DNA of 64,000 bases, from positions 18,386 to 82,385 of the forward strand of contig DATLYW010000014.1 in the NCBI GenBank assembly GCA_035574315.1, written 5' to 3'. Shown here one piece after another: positions 33,924 to 43,886 of the stretch (position 1 is the first letter of the stretch; each line of letters starts with the position of its first letter). Position numbers and translations under genes: made by a program. This DNA comes from Candidatus Zixiibacteriota bacterium (GTDB lineage: Bacteria > Desulfobacterota > Binatia > UBA9968). The notes under the pieces are model-generated. The model saw only the letters and a program-made list of their open reading frames with translations, was not told the origin of the DNA and made no database searches.

Positions 33924-35171
33924 ATGCCCAGCGCCGAGATTATCGCGATCGGCACGGAACTGCTTCTGGGGCAGATCGTGGACACGAATTCACCCTGGAT
34001 GGCGCAGCGGCTGGCAGCGCTCGGGGTCGACCTGTTTTTCAAGTCCGTCGTCGGCGACAATCCTTCGCGGATGAGAGAGGTCATCGAACGAGCGCTGGAG
34101 CGGTCGGATATCGTGATTACGAGCGGTGGACTGGGTCCGACTCAGGACGACCTGACGCGAGAGGTCGTGGCCGAAGCGACAGGACGGCCGTTGCTCTTCG
34201 ACGAGAGACTTCTGGCACAAGTCGAGGCTCATTTCCGCCGCCGCGGCCGAACGATGACGCCCAACAATCGGCGCCAGGCGTATATCCCCCAAGGAGCGCT
34301 GCCGGTCGCCAATCCCAACGGCACCGCCCCGTCTTTCATCGTCGAGGATCCGCGGGCGGTGATTTTTGCGCTGCCCGGAGTTCCGGTCGAGCTCAGGTGG
34401 CTGTTCGAAAACGAGGTGGAACCCTACCTGCGCAAGAGGTTCAACCTGGCGGAGGTGATCCACTCCCGGGTCCTGAAGGTCGGCGGGGTCGGCGAAAGCG
34501 CGGTGGACGACAAGATCGGCCACCTCATCGCCCATTCCCGCAACCCGACCGTCGGGGTGCTCGCCCTGCCGGGGCAAGTGGAGGTGCGGATTGCCGCAAA
34601 GGCAGCCGACCGGAGCAAGGCGATGGAGCTGATCGCTCCGCTGGAAGCCGAGGTGCGCGGGCTCTTGGGCAGCGCCGTTTTTGCGGCGGACGAGGAGACG
34701 ATGGAATTCGTCGTCGGGAAATGGCTGCGCGAAAGAAACAAAAGCGTTGCCGTGTACGAGGATTTGACCCTCGGTCAGCTGGCGGAGCGTGTGCAAAATG
34801 CCAGTCCGCCTCACTTTCGCGGGGCGGTGATCGGGAGCGGCGACTTTTCGGCGCCCGTGTCTCTGCTCGGAGAGGAGCATGTCCCGGCCGGCGGGATGCG
34901 GAAAACCCCCGCCGAGCTCGCCGACGAGCTGGCGCGGCGGATCCGGGCTTGCGCGGGAAGCGATCTGGGGCTTGCGCTGCACGGGCACGCGGATCCCGAG
35001 GGCGAGATCCAAAACATGGGCAAAGGGGAGACATGCGTTTGCCTGACCGACGGCCGGAACTTCTTGCGCCGCTCGTTTTCGATCGCGGGTCGAGGCGCTT
35101 ATGATCGAACGCGGCTGACGCTCGGGGCGATGGACCTGCTCCGGTGCGCACTCGCCGAAGGTCGGATCTAG
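33924..35171 (+). CDS. cinA: CinA-like protein with degenerate deamidase domain
   Basis: The protein has 415 residues. The N-terminal MoCF/COG1058 domain is well kept: AEIIAIGTELLLGQIVDTNSPWMAQRLAALG, VITSGGLGPTQDDLTREVVAE and FALPGVPVELRWLFENEV. This part is an ADP-ribose/NAD-related pyrophosphatase in known proteins. The C-terminal PncC-like NMN deamidase domain (about 258-415) has lost its ESCTGG active-site motif, which reads EDLTLG here (residues 279-284), replacing the catalytic serine with aspartate. Confidence 0.9.
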   Translation: MPSAEIIAIGTELLLGQIVDTNSPWMAQRLAALGVDLFFKSVVGDNPSRMREVIERALERSDIVITSGGLGPTQDDLTREVVAEATGRPLLFDERLLAQVEAHFRRRGRTMTPNNRRQAYIPQGALPVANPNGTAPSFIVEDPRAVIFALPGVPVELRWLFENEVEPYLRKRFNLAEVIHSRVLKVGGVGESAVDDKIGHLIAHSRNPTVGVLALPGQVEVRIAAKAADRSKAMELIAPLEAEVRGLLGSAVFAADEETMEFVVGKWLRERNKSVAVYEDLTLGQLAERVQNASPPHFRGAVIGSGDFSAPVSLLGEEHVPAGGMRKTPAELADELARRIRACAGSDLGLALHGHADPEGEIQNMGKGETCVCLTDGRNFLRRSFSIAGRGAYDRTRLTLGAMDLLRCALAEGRI

Positions 35172-35180
35172 CTGGAGTTC

Positions 35181-35204
35181 TCCGGCCCGCGAGGCTCGGC
35201 CGGA
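35181..35204. terminator. Possible terminator hairpin between convergent genes
   Basis: A seven-base-pair perfect stem (TCCGGCC paired with GGCCGGA) with a ten-base loop lies between the cinA and pepF stop codons. There is no T tract, so it may be only an mRNA 3' end stabiliser or a chance palindrome. Confidence 0.3.
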
Positions 35205-35216
35205 TCGCGCCGATTC

Positions 35217-37016
35217 TCAGCCCTCACGCGTCGAACCACCGTACAGGGACTCGAGCTCGCTCAGGGGTTTTTCGAGGCTGGAGATCGCTTCCGTCCAGAA
35301 ATCAGGGCTCTCCGGGTCGCCTCCGATCGTGCGACGGACGACGTTCTCCGCCGTGTCGCTGCCCGCCAGTCGCAGAAACTCTTCGTACCGCGGGAGAAAA
35401 TCGGCTCCCTCTCGTTCGAACATGGCGTAGAGCGCCCGGCTGAGCAAGAAGCCGAACGTGTAGGGGAAGTTATAAAAAGTCAGCCCGGTGATGTAAAAGT
35501 GCAGCTTCGAAGCCCAAAAGTAGGGATCCTCCCCCCCGGGGAGCAGGATGTCGCCGAGGATACGGCGCTGAGCTTCCACCATCAGTTCTTTCAGGCGCGA
35601 GACGGTCAGCGGCCCGTTCTTTCGCTCCGCGTAAAGCGTTTTTTCGAACTCGAAGCGCACCGGGATGTCGAGCAGGTAGACGGCCGCTTCGCCGATTTCG
35701 GCGTCGAGCATTGCGGCGTGCCGGCGATCGTCGGTCGGCGGCCTCTTTCGCAGGCCGCCGATCAAAAGCAGCTCGGCGAAGGTCGAGGCGGTCTCGGCCA
35801 GCGTCATCGGGTAGATTCGCGCGTAGGGACGAACATCTCGCAGCAGGTGACCGTGAAAGGCATGGCCGGATTCGTGAGCCAGCGTCAGGACGTCGCCGAG
35901 CGACTCCTTGTAGGTCATGAAGATGCGGGACTCCCCGGTGAGCATTGATCCGGTGCAGAATCCTCCGGGCCGTTTGGCGCGTCGCGGCTCCCAGTCGATC
36001 CAGCGTTTGTCGTTCAGGCCCCGAAAGAACTCCGCCAGCGCCGGGTAAGTTCGCCCGAACGCCTCCTCGACCATAGCCTTCGCCTGCTCCCAGGGGATTC
36101 CCGCGGCCGCGTCCGTCTCGAGAGGCGCCGCAAGGTCGTACCACGCCACGCCCCGATCGCGCATGCGCCGGGCCTTGAGGCGAAGAATCCGCCGCGGCAC
36201 CTCCAGTCGGGCGAACAGCGCCTCCAGCAATGCATCGAGCGTCTTGCGCGACATCGCCGCCTGGAACAGGGCGATCTCGAGAAAATCTTCGACCCCTCGA
36301 TGCCGGTTGAGCGTGAGTCGCGTCCCGGCGATGGCGTTCAGCGCGGCGGCGGTAACGTCTTCGACTCGCCGCCATGCTTCGTTGCCGCCTTCGAACGCCG
36401 CTTTCCGCACTCGCCGGTCGGGATGCTCCATCAGCGAGCGGCGCTGGGCGATCGGCAACGTCTCGCGGGTCCCGTCAGGAAAGACCATGGAGAACTCGAG
36501 CTTGGATGAGACGGTATCGTAGAGACGCCCCCAGGCCTGAATCCCGTCGACGCCGAGATCGGCCGCGAGCCTTTCCTTCTCGGGCTCCATGGTTCGGCGC
36601 GCTTCTTGCCGGAGCCGGTCGAGATAGTTCCGGGCATCGTGGAAGGAGGGCGCCGCAAGCAGCAGGCCGAAGTCCGCCTCGGAAGCTCGCTTCACGGCAC
36701 GCAGCAGCTCGACCCTCAACTTGGTGGTTTCGGCTCGCAGGCGGCTCAGATCCGCCTCCTCCGCGAGGTACTCTTCGTTGGCGGCGTCGGAGGCCGCCAG
36801 GCAGCTGACGTAAGAGCTCCAGTGCGACACGCGTCGGAGCAGCTCTTCGTGTTGGAGCAACAGTTTTTCCCATGAGGGAAGGGTCTCGCGGGACAGCGGC
36901 GCCAGCGCAGCCGCCTCGCTTCGCAGCGATGCGATCCCGGCCGCGAGCTCTTCCTTGAATCGGCGCGTCTCAGGAGCGTCGAAGCGCGGGAAATAGCTGC
37001 TCAGGTCCCAGGTCAT
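35217..37016 (-). CDS. pepF: Oligoendopeptidase F-type zinc peptidase (M3 family)
   Basis: This protein of about 599 residues has the zinc-binding helix LAHESGHAFHGHLL (HExxH, near residue 375) followed by the downstream glutamate region ETASTFAELLL. The N-terminal half is helical, as in M3B peptidases, beginning WDLSSYFPRFDAPE. Such enzymes degrade short peptides in the cytoplasm. A GTG two codons upstream (37022) is an alternative start. It is the last gene of the long leftward run starting at 43683. Confidence 0.93.
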   Translation of the reverse strand: MTWDLSSYFPRFDAPETRRFKEELAAGIASLRSEAAALAPLSRETLPSWEKLLLQHEELLRRVSHWSSYVSCLAASDAANEEYLAEEADLSRLRAETTKLRVELLRAVKRASEADFGLLLAAPSFHDARNYLDRLRQEARRTMEPEKERLAADLGVDGIQAWGRLYDTVSSKLEFSMVFPDGTRETLPIAQRRSLMEHPDRRVRKAAFEGGNEAWRRVEDVTAAALNAIAGTRLTLNRHRGVEDFLEIALFQAAMSRKTLDALLEALFARLEVPRRILRLKARRMRDRGVAWYDLAAPLETDAAAGIPWEQAKAMVEEAFGRTYPALAEFFRGLNDKRWIDWEPRRAKRPGGFCTGSMLTGESRIFMTYKESLGDVLTLAHESGHAFHGHLLRDVRPYARIYPMTLAETASTFAELLLIGGLRKRPPTDDRRHAAMLDAEIGEAAVYLLDIPVRFEFEKTLYAERKNGPLTVSRLKELMVEAQRRILGDILLPGGEDPYFWASKLHFYITGLTFYNFPYTFGFLLSRALYAMFEREGADFLPRYEEFLRLAGSDTAENVVRRTIGGDPESPDFWTEAISSLEKPLSELESLYGGSTREG

Positions 37017-37026
37017 CGCCACCGCG

Positions 37027-38004
37027 TCAGATCTCCACCTCGGTGCCCGCGTTTTCGGCCAAGGCCCTGCGGTAGACCAGGTGCGCGGCGGCCACGTCCT
37101 GGATGGCGATGCCGACGGATTTGTAGAGCGTGATCTCGTCGCGACGCGTTCTGCCGGGAATCAGGCCCGCGAGCACGGCGCCTATTTCGCCGCAGATCGG
37201 GTCGCCGGAAATCGAGCCTTCCCTCAGCGCCAGCAGGACATCGCCGCACTCGGCCATGATCGCTTCTCGCGAGTCGACGAAGAGGGTGCAGCGAGCGAGG
37301 GTTCTTCCGTCGATCTCCCTGAGGTCGGGCCGGTGCGAGCCCACCGCGTTGACGTGTGCCCCGGGCTCGAGCCAGTCCGCCTCGAGCACCGGTTCCTTGG
37401 AGGTCGTGGCGGTGACGACGACCTGCGAGCCTCGAACGGCTTCAGCGGCGCTGCCGGCAACCTCGATCGGCACCCGCAGCTCGGGCTCCAGCTCCGCCTT
37501 GACCCTTTCCGCCGAACGCCCGGACGGACTGTAGATCTTGACGCGTTCCAGCTTCCGGACCCGGCTCAACGCGCGCAGGTGAGCGCGCGCCTGCACGCCA
37601 GCCCCCAGGATGCCGAGCACGGGCGTCTGGGGGTTCGCCAGTACCTTGGTCGCCATCGCGGAAGCACATGCGGTGCGGATCGCGGTGAGGCTGCTTCCTT
37701 CCATCAGGGCGATCAGTTTCCCGGTTTCGGCGCTGAAGAGCATCACGACGGCCAGAATCGCTGGAAGATTCTTTCGAGGATTCTCCTGAAAGTAGGTGAC
37801 GACCTTGATGCCCAGGGCGCGGTCGTCGGCGAGGTATCCCGGCATGCTCGTGATCCTGCCGCCGATCGCCGGCAGCGGCATCACCAGCCGCACCGGCATG
37901 ATCGCCTTGCCCGTCGAGTACTGGATATGCGCCTGCTCGAGGGCGCCGATGAGCTCCGGGATGTCCAGGAGTCTTCCCACCTCGCGTTCAGAGATCACCC
38001 GCAT
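37027..38004 (-). CDS. Ornithine cyclodeaminase/mu-crystallin family protein
   Basis: The protein has 325 residues. The NAD-binding fold has GILGAGVQARAHLRAL at about 128-143. The substrate-side stretch SSLTAIRTACASAMATKVLA and the later VGSHRPDLREIDGRTL are diagnostic of the family. Members act as ornithine cyclodeaminase, alanine dehydrogenase, ketimine reductase or related enzymes; sequence alone does not decide. It ends ten bases before the pepF start. Confidence 0.88.
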   Translation of the reverse strand: MRVISEREVGRLLDIPELIGALEQAHIQYSTGKAIMPVRLVMPLPAIGGRITSMPGYLADDRALGIKVVTYFQENPRKNLPAILAVVMLFSAETGKLIALMEGSSLTAIRTACASAMATKVLANPQTPVLGILGAGVQARAHLRALSRVRKLERVKIYSPSGRSAERVKAELEPELRVPIEVAGSAAEAVRGSQVVVTATTSKEPVLEADWLEPGAHVNAVGSHRPDLREIDGRTLARCTLFVDSREAIMAECGDVLLALREGSISGDPICGEIGAVLAGLIPGRTRRDEITLYKSVGIAIQDVAAAHLVYRRALAENAGTEVEI

Positions 38005-38098
38005 GGTTCGAAAAATAGCACAGACGGCGGCGCGGGTGGTAGGGCACCGCGCTTCCGGTGCTCGAGCTCAACGCGAAGGCGATGGCCCCGCCCCGGGC

Positions 38099-38743
38099 TC
38101 AGGGCAGAGTCGTATCGAGACAGCGCTCCAGGACGGCCGCAGGAAGATCGCCTTCACGGATGATCCGCAGGCGACCGGCGGTCGCGTCGACGACGGTCGA
38201 TCCCTTGCTTGCAGTCAACGCTCCACCGTCCATGAAGACTCGCACGCGCCCCGAAAAATAAGCCTTGGCTTCGTCGATGGTTCGAGCCGGTGCTCGACCC
38301 GAAGGATTCGCGCTGGTCGCGGTCAGAGGTCGCCCCAGCGCCCGGATCAGTTCGCCCGCTACCGGATGGCGCGAGATGCGCACCCCGATCCCGCCTTCGG
38401 CATTGACCAGGCGCGGCGGGAGACCGGGCACCGCGGGGAGCACGAGCGTGAGCGGACCGGGCCAGAACCGCTCCATGAGGCGCTTTGCCGGGATCGGGAT
38501 CTCCGAAACCACTCCCGAGAGCATCTTGAGGTCGGCAACCAGGACAGGAATCGGGTTTGCAGGATCGCGGCCCTTGATCGCGAAAACCTCCTCCACCACC
38601 TTGGGGCAAAGAGCGTCTGCACCTAGGCCGTAGAGCGTTTCCGTGGGATAGACGACAACCTCGCCGCGCCTGATCGCGGCGAGCGCTTCCGGAAAGCTCT
38701 CTTCAGGATCGGCTTTGCAGCTTTCGGTCCCGCTCTTCGACAC
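38099..38743 (-). CDS. tsaC: L-threonylcarbamoyladenylate synthase (TsaC/Sua5/YrdC)
   Basis: This 214-residue YrdC-domain enzyme makes threonylcarbamoyl-AMP for t6A modification of tRNAs. Conserved parts are [57 protein letters not shown] and [13 protein letters not shown]. It lacks the C-terminal Sua5 domain, so it is the short TsaC type. Its start lies 41 bases inside purE, so the two are coupled. Confidence 0.93.
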   Translation of the reverse strand: MSKSGTESCKADPEESFPEALAAIRRGEVVVYPTETLYGLGADALCPKVVEEVFAIKGRDPANPIPVLVADLKMLSGVVSEIPIPAKRLMERFWPGPLTLVLPAVPGLPPRLVNAEGGIGVRISRHPVAGELIRALGRPLTATSANPSGRAPARTIDEAKAYFSGRVRVFMDGGALTASKGSTVVDATAGRLRIIREGDLPAAVLERCLDTTLP

Positions 38744-39215
38744 CGGCGGCCATCTCCTTTTTGAAGGATTGCAGCCTCGCGGCGATCTCGGCGTCCTTCA
38801 GGGCGAGAATCTGCGCCGCCAGGATCCCCGCGTTGGCCGCGCCGGCTTTGCCGATCGCCATCGTCGCCACCGGTATCCCGGCGGGCATCTGCACCGTCGC
38901 CAGCAACGCGTCGAGCCCTTTGAGGCAGGAGGAATCGATCGGCACGCCGATCACGGGCAGCGTCGTGTGGGCGGCGATCGAGCCCGCGAGGTGGGCCGCG
39001 GCACCGGCCCCGGCGATGATCACTTCAATTCCCTGCTCCCGCGCGCCAGCGGCGTAGCGGGCGGTCCGCTCCGGCGTGCGATGGGCGGACATGATGCGGG
39101 TCTCGTACGGAATTCCAAGATCGGCGAGGCGCTTTTGCGCCTCCTGCATCACCTCCAGGTCGGAATCGCTTCCCATGACGACGGCGACCTTCGCCGCTTC
39201 GGATTTCTTTTCCAC
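38703..39215 (-). CDS. purE: N5-carboxyaminoimidazole ribonucleotide mutase
   Basis: Starting from the GTG at 39215, which has GGAGG five bases upstream, this is 170 residues. [45 protein letters not shown] and IGVPIDSS are the class I PurE signatures. It catalyses a step of purine synthesis together with PurK, which is not in the window. The open frame extends far upstream but is antisense-like there and is rejected. It follows purD by 41 bases. Confidence 0.93.
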   Translation of the reverse strand: MEKKSEAAKVAVVMGSDSDLEVMQEAQKRLADLGIPYETRIMSAHRTPERTARYAAGAREQGIEVIIAGAGAAAHLAGSIAAHTTLPVIGVPIDSSCLKGLDALLATVQMPAGIPVATMAIGKAGAANAGILAAQILALKDAEIAARLQSFKKEMAAGVEERDRKLQSRS

Positions 39216-39256
39216 GGTGCCCTCCTCCGCCGGCGCCGGCCGGGTGCCGCGGAGCG

Positions 39257-40540
39257 TTACGCTCCGCGGGATCTGCCCAACGCCCGGTGGCCGATGTCTC
39301 TGCGATAATGCATCCCGTCCCAAGAGATCTCGCTTGCAGCGCGGTAGGCGGACGCGACCGCCTCGGCGATATCGGCTCCGCGCGCGGTGACGCCGAGGAC
39401 ACGCCCGCCCGCGGTCAGCCATTCGCCGCCGCGCCGTTCCGTGCCCGAGTGAAAAACGAAGCCCGATCCCCAGCCGCGCAGGCGCTCCAGGCCGTGAATC
39501 ACTTTTCCTCTTTCGTAGGCTCCGGGATAGCCGCGCGAGCAGAGCACCACGCAGACCGCGGCGTCGGAGTGCCACTCGGCCTGCACCCGATCCAGCGTTC
39601 CGTCGATCGCCGCTTCGATGATCGTCAGCAGATCGCTTTTGAGCCGCATCATCAGAGGCTGGCACTCGGGGTCACCGAAGCGGGCATTGAACTCGAGGAC
39701 TTTCGGGCCGTCCGCCGTGATCATCAATCCCGCGTAAATCACGCCGCGGTACACGATCTCTCTTTTTTTCAGCTCGGCCAGCAGGGGCCGCAAGATTTCC
39801 TCGAGAATCCTGCGGTGCATCGCCGGCGTCACGACCGGGGCCGGCGAATAAGCCCCCATTCCGCCAGTGTTGGGCCCGCGGTCGTTGTCGAAGAGCCGTT
39901 TATGGTCCTGAGAAGAAGCGAGCGGCAGAATGTGGGTGCCGTCCGTCACGGCCATGAACGAGGCTTCTTCTCCCTCAAGAAATTCCTCGATCACGAGCTT
40001 CTCACCCGCCGCGCCGAAGGCACGGCGCACGAGGATATCGTCCACGGCCGCTTCGGCCTCGGAAAGCGTGGAGCAGACAAGAACACCCTTCCCGGAGGCC
40101 AAGCCGTCGGCCTTGAGCACGTAGGGTGGCTTTTGCGCCTCCAGGAAGCGCTTGGCGGGCTCAGGCTCCGAAAAGACGCCGAAGCTTGCGGTCGGGATAC
40201 CGGCTTCACGGAGAAGTTCCTTGGCGAACGCTTTGCTTCCTTCCAACCGAGCGGCCGCCTGATTGGGCCCGAAAATCCTCAAGCCCGCCTTCTCGAACGC
40301 GTCCGCGATCCCGAGAACCAGTGGCAGCTCCGGCCCGACCACGGTGAGATCGATTTTCTCCCGGAGCGCGAACTCGACCAGCTCAGCAATCCGATCGACC
40401 GGCAAATCGACGGTGGCGGCCAGCTCGCCGATGGCCGCGCTTCCGGGAGCGCAATAAATTCTGGAGACCCTGGGGCTCTGGCTGATTTTCCAAACGAGCG
40501 CGTGCTCACGCCCGCCGCTACCGATGACCAGGACTTTCAT
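39257..40540 (-). CDS. purD: Phosphoribosylamine-glycine ligase
   Basis: This 427-residue ATP-grasp enzyme performs the second step of purine synthesis. Features are MKVLVIGSGGREHALVWK, VVGPELPLVLGIADAFE, ADGLASGKGVLV, EEFLEGEEASFMAVTDG, DNDRGPNTGGMGAYSPAPV and EFNARFGDPECQPLMMRL. It is full length. It lies between purH and purE in a purine subcluster. Confidence 0.97.
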   Translation of the reverse strand: MKVLVIGSGGREHALVWKISQSPRVSRIYCAPGSAAIGELAATVDLPVDRIAELVEFALREKIDLTVVGPELPLVLGIADAFEKAGLRIFGPNQAAARLEGSKAFAKELLREAGIPTASFGVFSEPEPAKRFLEAQKPPYVLKADGLASGKGVLVCSTLSEAEAAVDDILVRRAFGAAGEKLVIEEFLEGEEASFMAVTDGTHILPLASSQDHKRLFDNDRGPNTGGMGAYSPAPVVTPAMHRRILEEILRPLLAELKKREIVYRGVIYAGLMITADGPKVLEFNARFGDPECQPLMMRLKSDLLTIIEAAIDGTLDRVQAEWHSDAAVCVVLCSRGYPGAYERGKVIHGLERLRGWGSGFVFHSGTERRGGEWLTAGGRVLGVTARGADIAEAVASAYRAASEISWDGMHYRRDIGHRALGRSRGA

Positions 40541-40616
40541 AGGCGATCCGGTCGCAGTGCCAACAGCGCAAACCCCTGCGGCGATTGCCGCAGGCCCGGC
40601 CCCGACGACAAAGGGA

Positions 40617-42191
40617 TCAGTGGCGGAAATGGCGCATGCCGGTGAAGACCATAGCCATGCCGTGCTCGTCGGCGGCCGCGATCACTTCCCCGTCTTTGAT
40701 GGAACCTCCGGGCTGGATAACCGCTCTGGCCCCGGCCCTGGCCGCTTCGTCGATTCCGTCGCGGAAGGGGTAGAAAGCGTCCGAGGCGACCGCCGAGCCT
40801 TGCAGGTTGAGGCCGTGAGTTGCGGCGCGCATGACCGCGATCCGCGCGGAGTCGACCCGGCTCATCTGGCCCGCGCCGACGCCCAGCACCTGGTCTTCAG
40901 ACGCAAAGACAATCGCGTTGGACTTCACGTGCCGGCAGACGCGCCAGGCGAAGTCCATGGCGCGGTACTCCTGTTCCGTCGGCCGCCGCTGCGTCACGAC
41001 CCTGCATTGCCGGACGTCCACGGAGCCGGTGTCCCAGTCTTGGAGCAACATCCCGCCGCGAACCCGCCGCAGGTCGTAGCCGCCCCGTTGGGGCTCGCTC
41101 ACGTCCACTTCCAGCAGTCGTATGTTCAGGAGACGCTTCGCCGAAGAAAGCACCGCCCTGGCTTCGGGAGTGAAGGCCGGTGCGATGACGATCTCGAGAA
41201 AGATCTCTCTCAGCTCGCGTGCGGTTTCCTCGTCGACGGGGCGGTTGAAAGCGATCACGCCCCCGAAAATGGACACGGGATCACAGGCCTTCGCCTTGCG
41301 AAAGGCGTCGACGGGAGAAATTTTCGATAACGCCACCCCGCAGGGGTTATTGTGCTTGATCGCAACCGCGGCGATCTCGGAAAACTCCAGGACCGTGGCG
41401 AGCGCGGCGTCTGCGTCGAGAATGTTGTTGAAGGATAATTCCTTGCCCTGGATTTGCCTAGCGCGCGCAATCGATGGGCCGGACTCGACGGCAGTACCGT
41501 AGAACGCCGCGCTCTGATGCGGGTTCTCGCCGTAGCGCATATCCTGGATCTTCGTCAGCTGCAGGTTCACCGTGCGGCCCCAGCGCAGCGGCTTTTTCTC
41601 GTCGTCGAGAGAGGCGAAGTAGTTGGAGATCGCGCCATCGTACCGGGAGGTATGATCGAAGGCTTTGCGGAACAGCCGGAACCGGGTTTCGGCCGAAAGG
41701 GAGCCGCCGCTTTCTTTGAGCTCCTGGACGACAGGCCCGTAATCATCTGGGTCCACGACCACGGCCACGTGCGCGTGGTTTTTCGCGGCGGCGCGAACCA
41801 TGCTGGGGCCGCCGATGTCGATGTTCTCGACGATCTCATCGAACGACGCTCCCCGCGCCACGGTCCCCTCGAACGGGTAGAGATTGACGACCACGAGGTC
41901 GATAGGCTCGATTCCGTGAGCCTTCAGCTGCGCGACGTGCTCGGGGTTGTCACGGAGCGCCAGGATCCCGGCGTGGATTTTCGGGTGGAGCGTCTTTACA
42001 CGTCCGTCGAGCATCTCGGGAAATCCGGTCAGCTCCGCCACGTCGCGGACCGCCACGCCGTTTTCGCGCAACAGGCTCGCCGTGCCTCCGGTCGAGAGGA
42101 TCTCGACTCCGAGCCCGGCGAGCTCCCGTGAAAAGCCGACGATCTCCCTTTTGTCGGATACACTGATCAGGGCCCTCTGGATCCTGCCCAC
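40617..42191 (-). CDS. purH: Bifunctional AICAR transformylase/IMP cyclohydrolase
   Basis: This 524-residue enzyme catalyses the last two steps to IMP. The N-terminal cyclohydrolase domain has [39 protein letters not shown] and [16 protein letters not shown]. The C-terminal transformylase has [25 protein letters not shown] and [11 protein letters not shown]. The final part carries [33 protein letters not shown]. The start is GTG at 42191 with GGAGG about ten bases upstream. Confidence 0.97.
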   Translation of the reverse strand: MGRIQRALISVSDKREIVGFSRELAGLGVEILSTGGTASLLRENGVAVRDVAELTGFPEMLDGRVKTLHPKIHAGILALRDNPEHVAQLKAHGIEPIDLVVVNLYPFEGTVARGASFDEIVENIDIGGPSMVRAAAKNHAHVAVVVDPDDYGPVVQELKESGGSLSAETRFRLFRKAFDHTSRYDGAISNYFASLDDEKKPLRWGRTVNLQLTKIQDMRYGENPHQSAAFYGTAVESGPSIARARQIQGKELSFNNILDADAALATVLEFSEIAAVAIKHNNPCGVALSKISPVDAFRKAKACDPVSIFGGVIAFNRPVDEETARELREIFLEIVIAPAFTPEARAVLSSAKRLLNIRLLEVDVSEPQRGGYDLRRVRGGMLLQDWDTGSVDVRQCRVVTQRRPTEQEYRAMDFAWRVCRHVKSNAIVFASEDQVLGVGAGQMSRVDSARIAVMRAATHGLNLQGSAVASDAFYPFRDGIDEAARAGARAVIQPGGSIKDGEVIAAADEHGMAMVFTGMRHFRH

Positions 42192-42212
42192 TGGAACGAT
42201 GCCTCCTTGGAT

Positions 42213-43340
42213 TTACGCCGGTATGCGGGGAACTCGAGCGCCGATGGAAGTGAGGATCTCGTACGAGATCGTGTCTGACCAGGCGGCTATCTCGTCCGCG
42301 GTGATTTCCGCTTCGCCCTGGCGGCCGAGTAGAACAACCTCGTCTCCCGGTTGCACTTCCGGTATATCGGTAACCTCGATCATAGTCAAATCCATGCATA
42401 CGCGCCCGACCACCGGAGCCCGTTTTCCCTTTACGAGCACCGCCCCTCGATTGGAGAGCAGTCGCGGATAGCCGTCGGCGTAACCGATCGGCAGCGTCGC
42501 GATCAAGCTTTCTCGCCGGGTCACGAACGTCTGCCCGTAGCTGATGCTCGATCCGGCGGGCACTTTCTTGAGCTGGAGGATGCGAGTTTTCCACGACAGA
42601 ACCGGTTTTACCGCTATCCGGTTCGCCATCGAGGCGGCCGGATAGACGCCGTACAAGATCAGGCCCGGCCGCACCATGTCGAAATGAGCCTCCGGGAGGG
42701 TGATCGTGGCGGCGCTGTTGGCAATATGGATCAGCGGCGGTGCGATTCCCGCAGCCCGCAGCCGATGCGCCACGTTGCGGAAAGCTTCCAGCTGTCTCAG
42801 CGTGTAGTCTCCTTCGACGCTCTCCGCGCGGGAAAAATGAGAGAGAAGCCCTTCGATCTTCAAGGCTTTCAGCTTGTTGAGTTCCGGAAGCCAGGAATCG
42901 ATTTCGGACGGGAGAAAGCCGATCCGCCCCATACCGGTGTCGACTTTCACGTGGACGCCGAGCGTCGCCCCGAGACCCGCAACCGCCCGCTCCAGATCGC
43001 GCAATCCGTCGGCGTTGTAGACTACGGGAGTCAGGCCGTGCGCGAGGAGATCACCCGCCTGGGCAGGGTAGGTGCCGGCAAGAACAAGAATCGGCGAGCG
43101 GATTCCCGCCTCGCGCAGCTCGAGCGCCTCCTCCAGCGTGGCCACGCCGAGCGCGTCCGCGCCTTGAGCCTCCAGCGTTCTCGCAACCGTAACAGCGCCG
43201 TGACCATAGGCGTTAGCCTTGACCATCGGGAGGATCCGGATCCCGGGCGCAACCATCGCCCGGACCCGGCGAAAATTCCAGCGCAGGGCATCCAAGTCGA
43301 TGAAACAGACGGTGGGACGCCCGGTGGAAGGGGGTGACAT
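42213..43340 (-). CDS. alr: Alanine racemase
   Basis: This 375-residue pyridoxal-phosphate enzyme supplies D-alanine for the cell wall. The PLP lysine is in MVKANAYGHGAV near residue 41. Other motifs are VDTGMGRIGFLP, the HIANSAATI stretch, MVRPGLILYGVYP and GYADGYPRLLSNRG near the catalytic tyrosine region. It lies 21 bases before purH and 22 after the tRNA-binding protein, inside the same leftward run. Confidence 0.96.
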   Translation of the reverse strand: MSPPSTGRPTVCFIDLDALRWNFRRVRAMVAPGIRILPMVKANAYGHGAVTVARTLEAQGADALGVATLEEALELREAGIRSPILVLAGTYPAQAGDLLAHGLTPVVYNADGLRDLERAVAGLGATLGVHVKVDTGMGRIGFLPSEIDSWLPELNKLKALKIEGLLSHFSRAESVEGDYTLRQLEAFRNVAHRLRAAGIAPPLIHIANSAATITLPEAHFDMVRPGLILYGVYPAASMANRIAVKPVLSWKTRILQLKKVPAGSSISYGQTFVTRRESLIATLPIGYADGYPRLLSNRGAVLVKGKRAPVVGRVCMDLTMIEVTDIPEVQPGDEVVLLGRQGEAEITADEIAAWSDTISYEILTSIGARVPRIPA

Positions 43341-43362
43341 GGTTAAGCGGCGCTTCAGCTCC

Positions 43363-43683
43363 TCAAGAAACCTTGGCGCCCGGTTGGACGGGTTTGTCGG
43401 GAGTCAGAAGGACGACGCGTCCCGCGTCGGAAGCGGCGAGCAGCATGCCCTGACTCTCAAGCCCGCGCAGTTGGGCGGTCTCGAGGTTTGTGACGACGAC
43501 AATCTGGCGTCCTACGAGCTCTTCGGGAGCATAGTGAGCTCGGATACCGGCCACGATTTGCCTTTGCTCGGAACCGAGATCCACCTGAAGAACCATCAGC
43601 TTGTCGGCATTCGGATGAGCCGCTGCGCTCCTGACGGTGGCGATCTTGAGTTCGAGCTTCCTGAAATCTTCGATGGAGATCAT
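43363..43683 (-). CDS. Stand-alone tRNA-binding domain protein (MetG C-terminal/CsaA type)
   Basis: This 106-residue single OB-fold domain starts ISIEDFRKLELKIATVRSA and continues AHPNADKLMVLQVDLG, IVAGIRAHYAPEELVGRQIVVVTNLETAQLRGLESQGMLLAA. That is the pattern of the C-terminal dimerisation domain of methionyl-tRNA synthetase. No synthetase gene is adjacent, so it may act in trans or as a CsaA-like chaperone. It is the first gene of the leftward run. Confidence 0.9.
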   Translation of the reverse strand: MISIEDFRKLELKIATVRSAAAHPNADKLMVLQVDLGSEQRQIVAGIRAHYAPEELVGRQIVVVTNLETAQLRGLESQGMLLAASDAGRVVLLTPDKPVQPGAKVS

Positions 43684-43825
43684 TCGGCTTCCCTTCGGGC
43701 GGGCGAGCGTTTACCGAAAAAGATAACAGAAGGTCCATACCAATAAAAGCAGCTTTTCTTCGGCTCCAAGGCTCCAGGGTGTGCGTCGATCGGGAATCGC
43801 ATGGTTGCGGTCCGGGTGCCGGGGG

Positions 43826-43854
43826 TTGACAAGGCGGGTCGGGCGAATTATTAG
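43826..43854 (+). promoter_or_regulatory. Promoter of the rubrerythrin operon
   Basis: Perfect TTGACA at 43826-43831, a 17-base spacer and TATTAG at 43849-43854. The -10 element is embedded in the palindrome at 43847-43861, as expected for a repressed promoter. The start codon is at 43887 behind AAGGAGGAGG. Confidence 0.7.
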
Positions 43855-43861
43855 CAATAAT
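43847..43861 (+). promoter_or_regulatory. Perfect inverted repeat, probable Fur/PerR-type operator
   Basis: ATTATT-AGC-AATAAT is a perfect six-plus-six palindrome with a three-base centre, in an AT island inside GC-rich DNA. It covers the -10 element of the rubrerythrin promoter. Its size and AT composition resemble Fur and PerR boxes, and a Fur-family gene ends the same operon (46252-46635). Binding is inferred, not shown. Confidence 0.65.
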
Positions 43862-43886
43862 AATTACTGTTAAAGGAGGAGGAACT

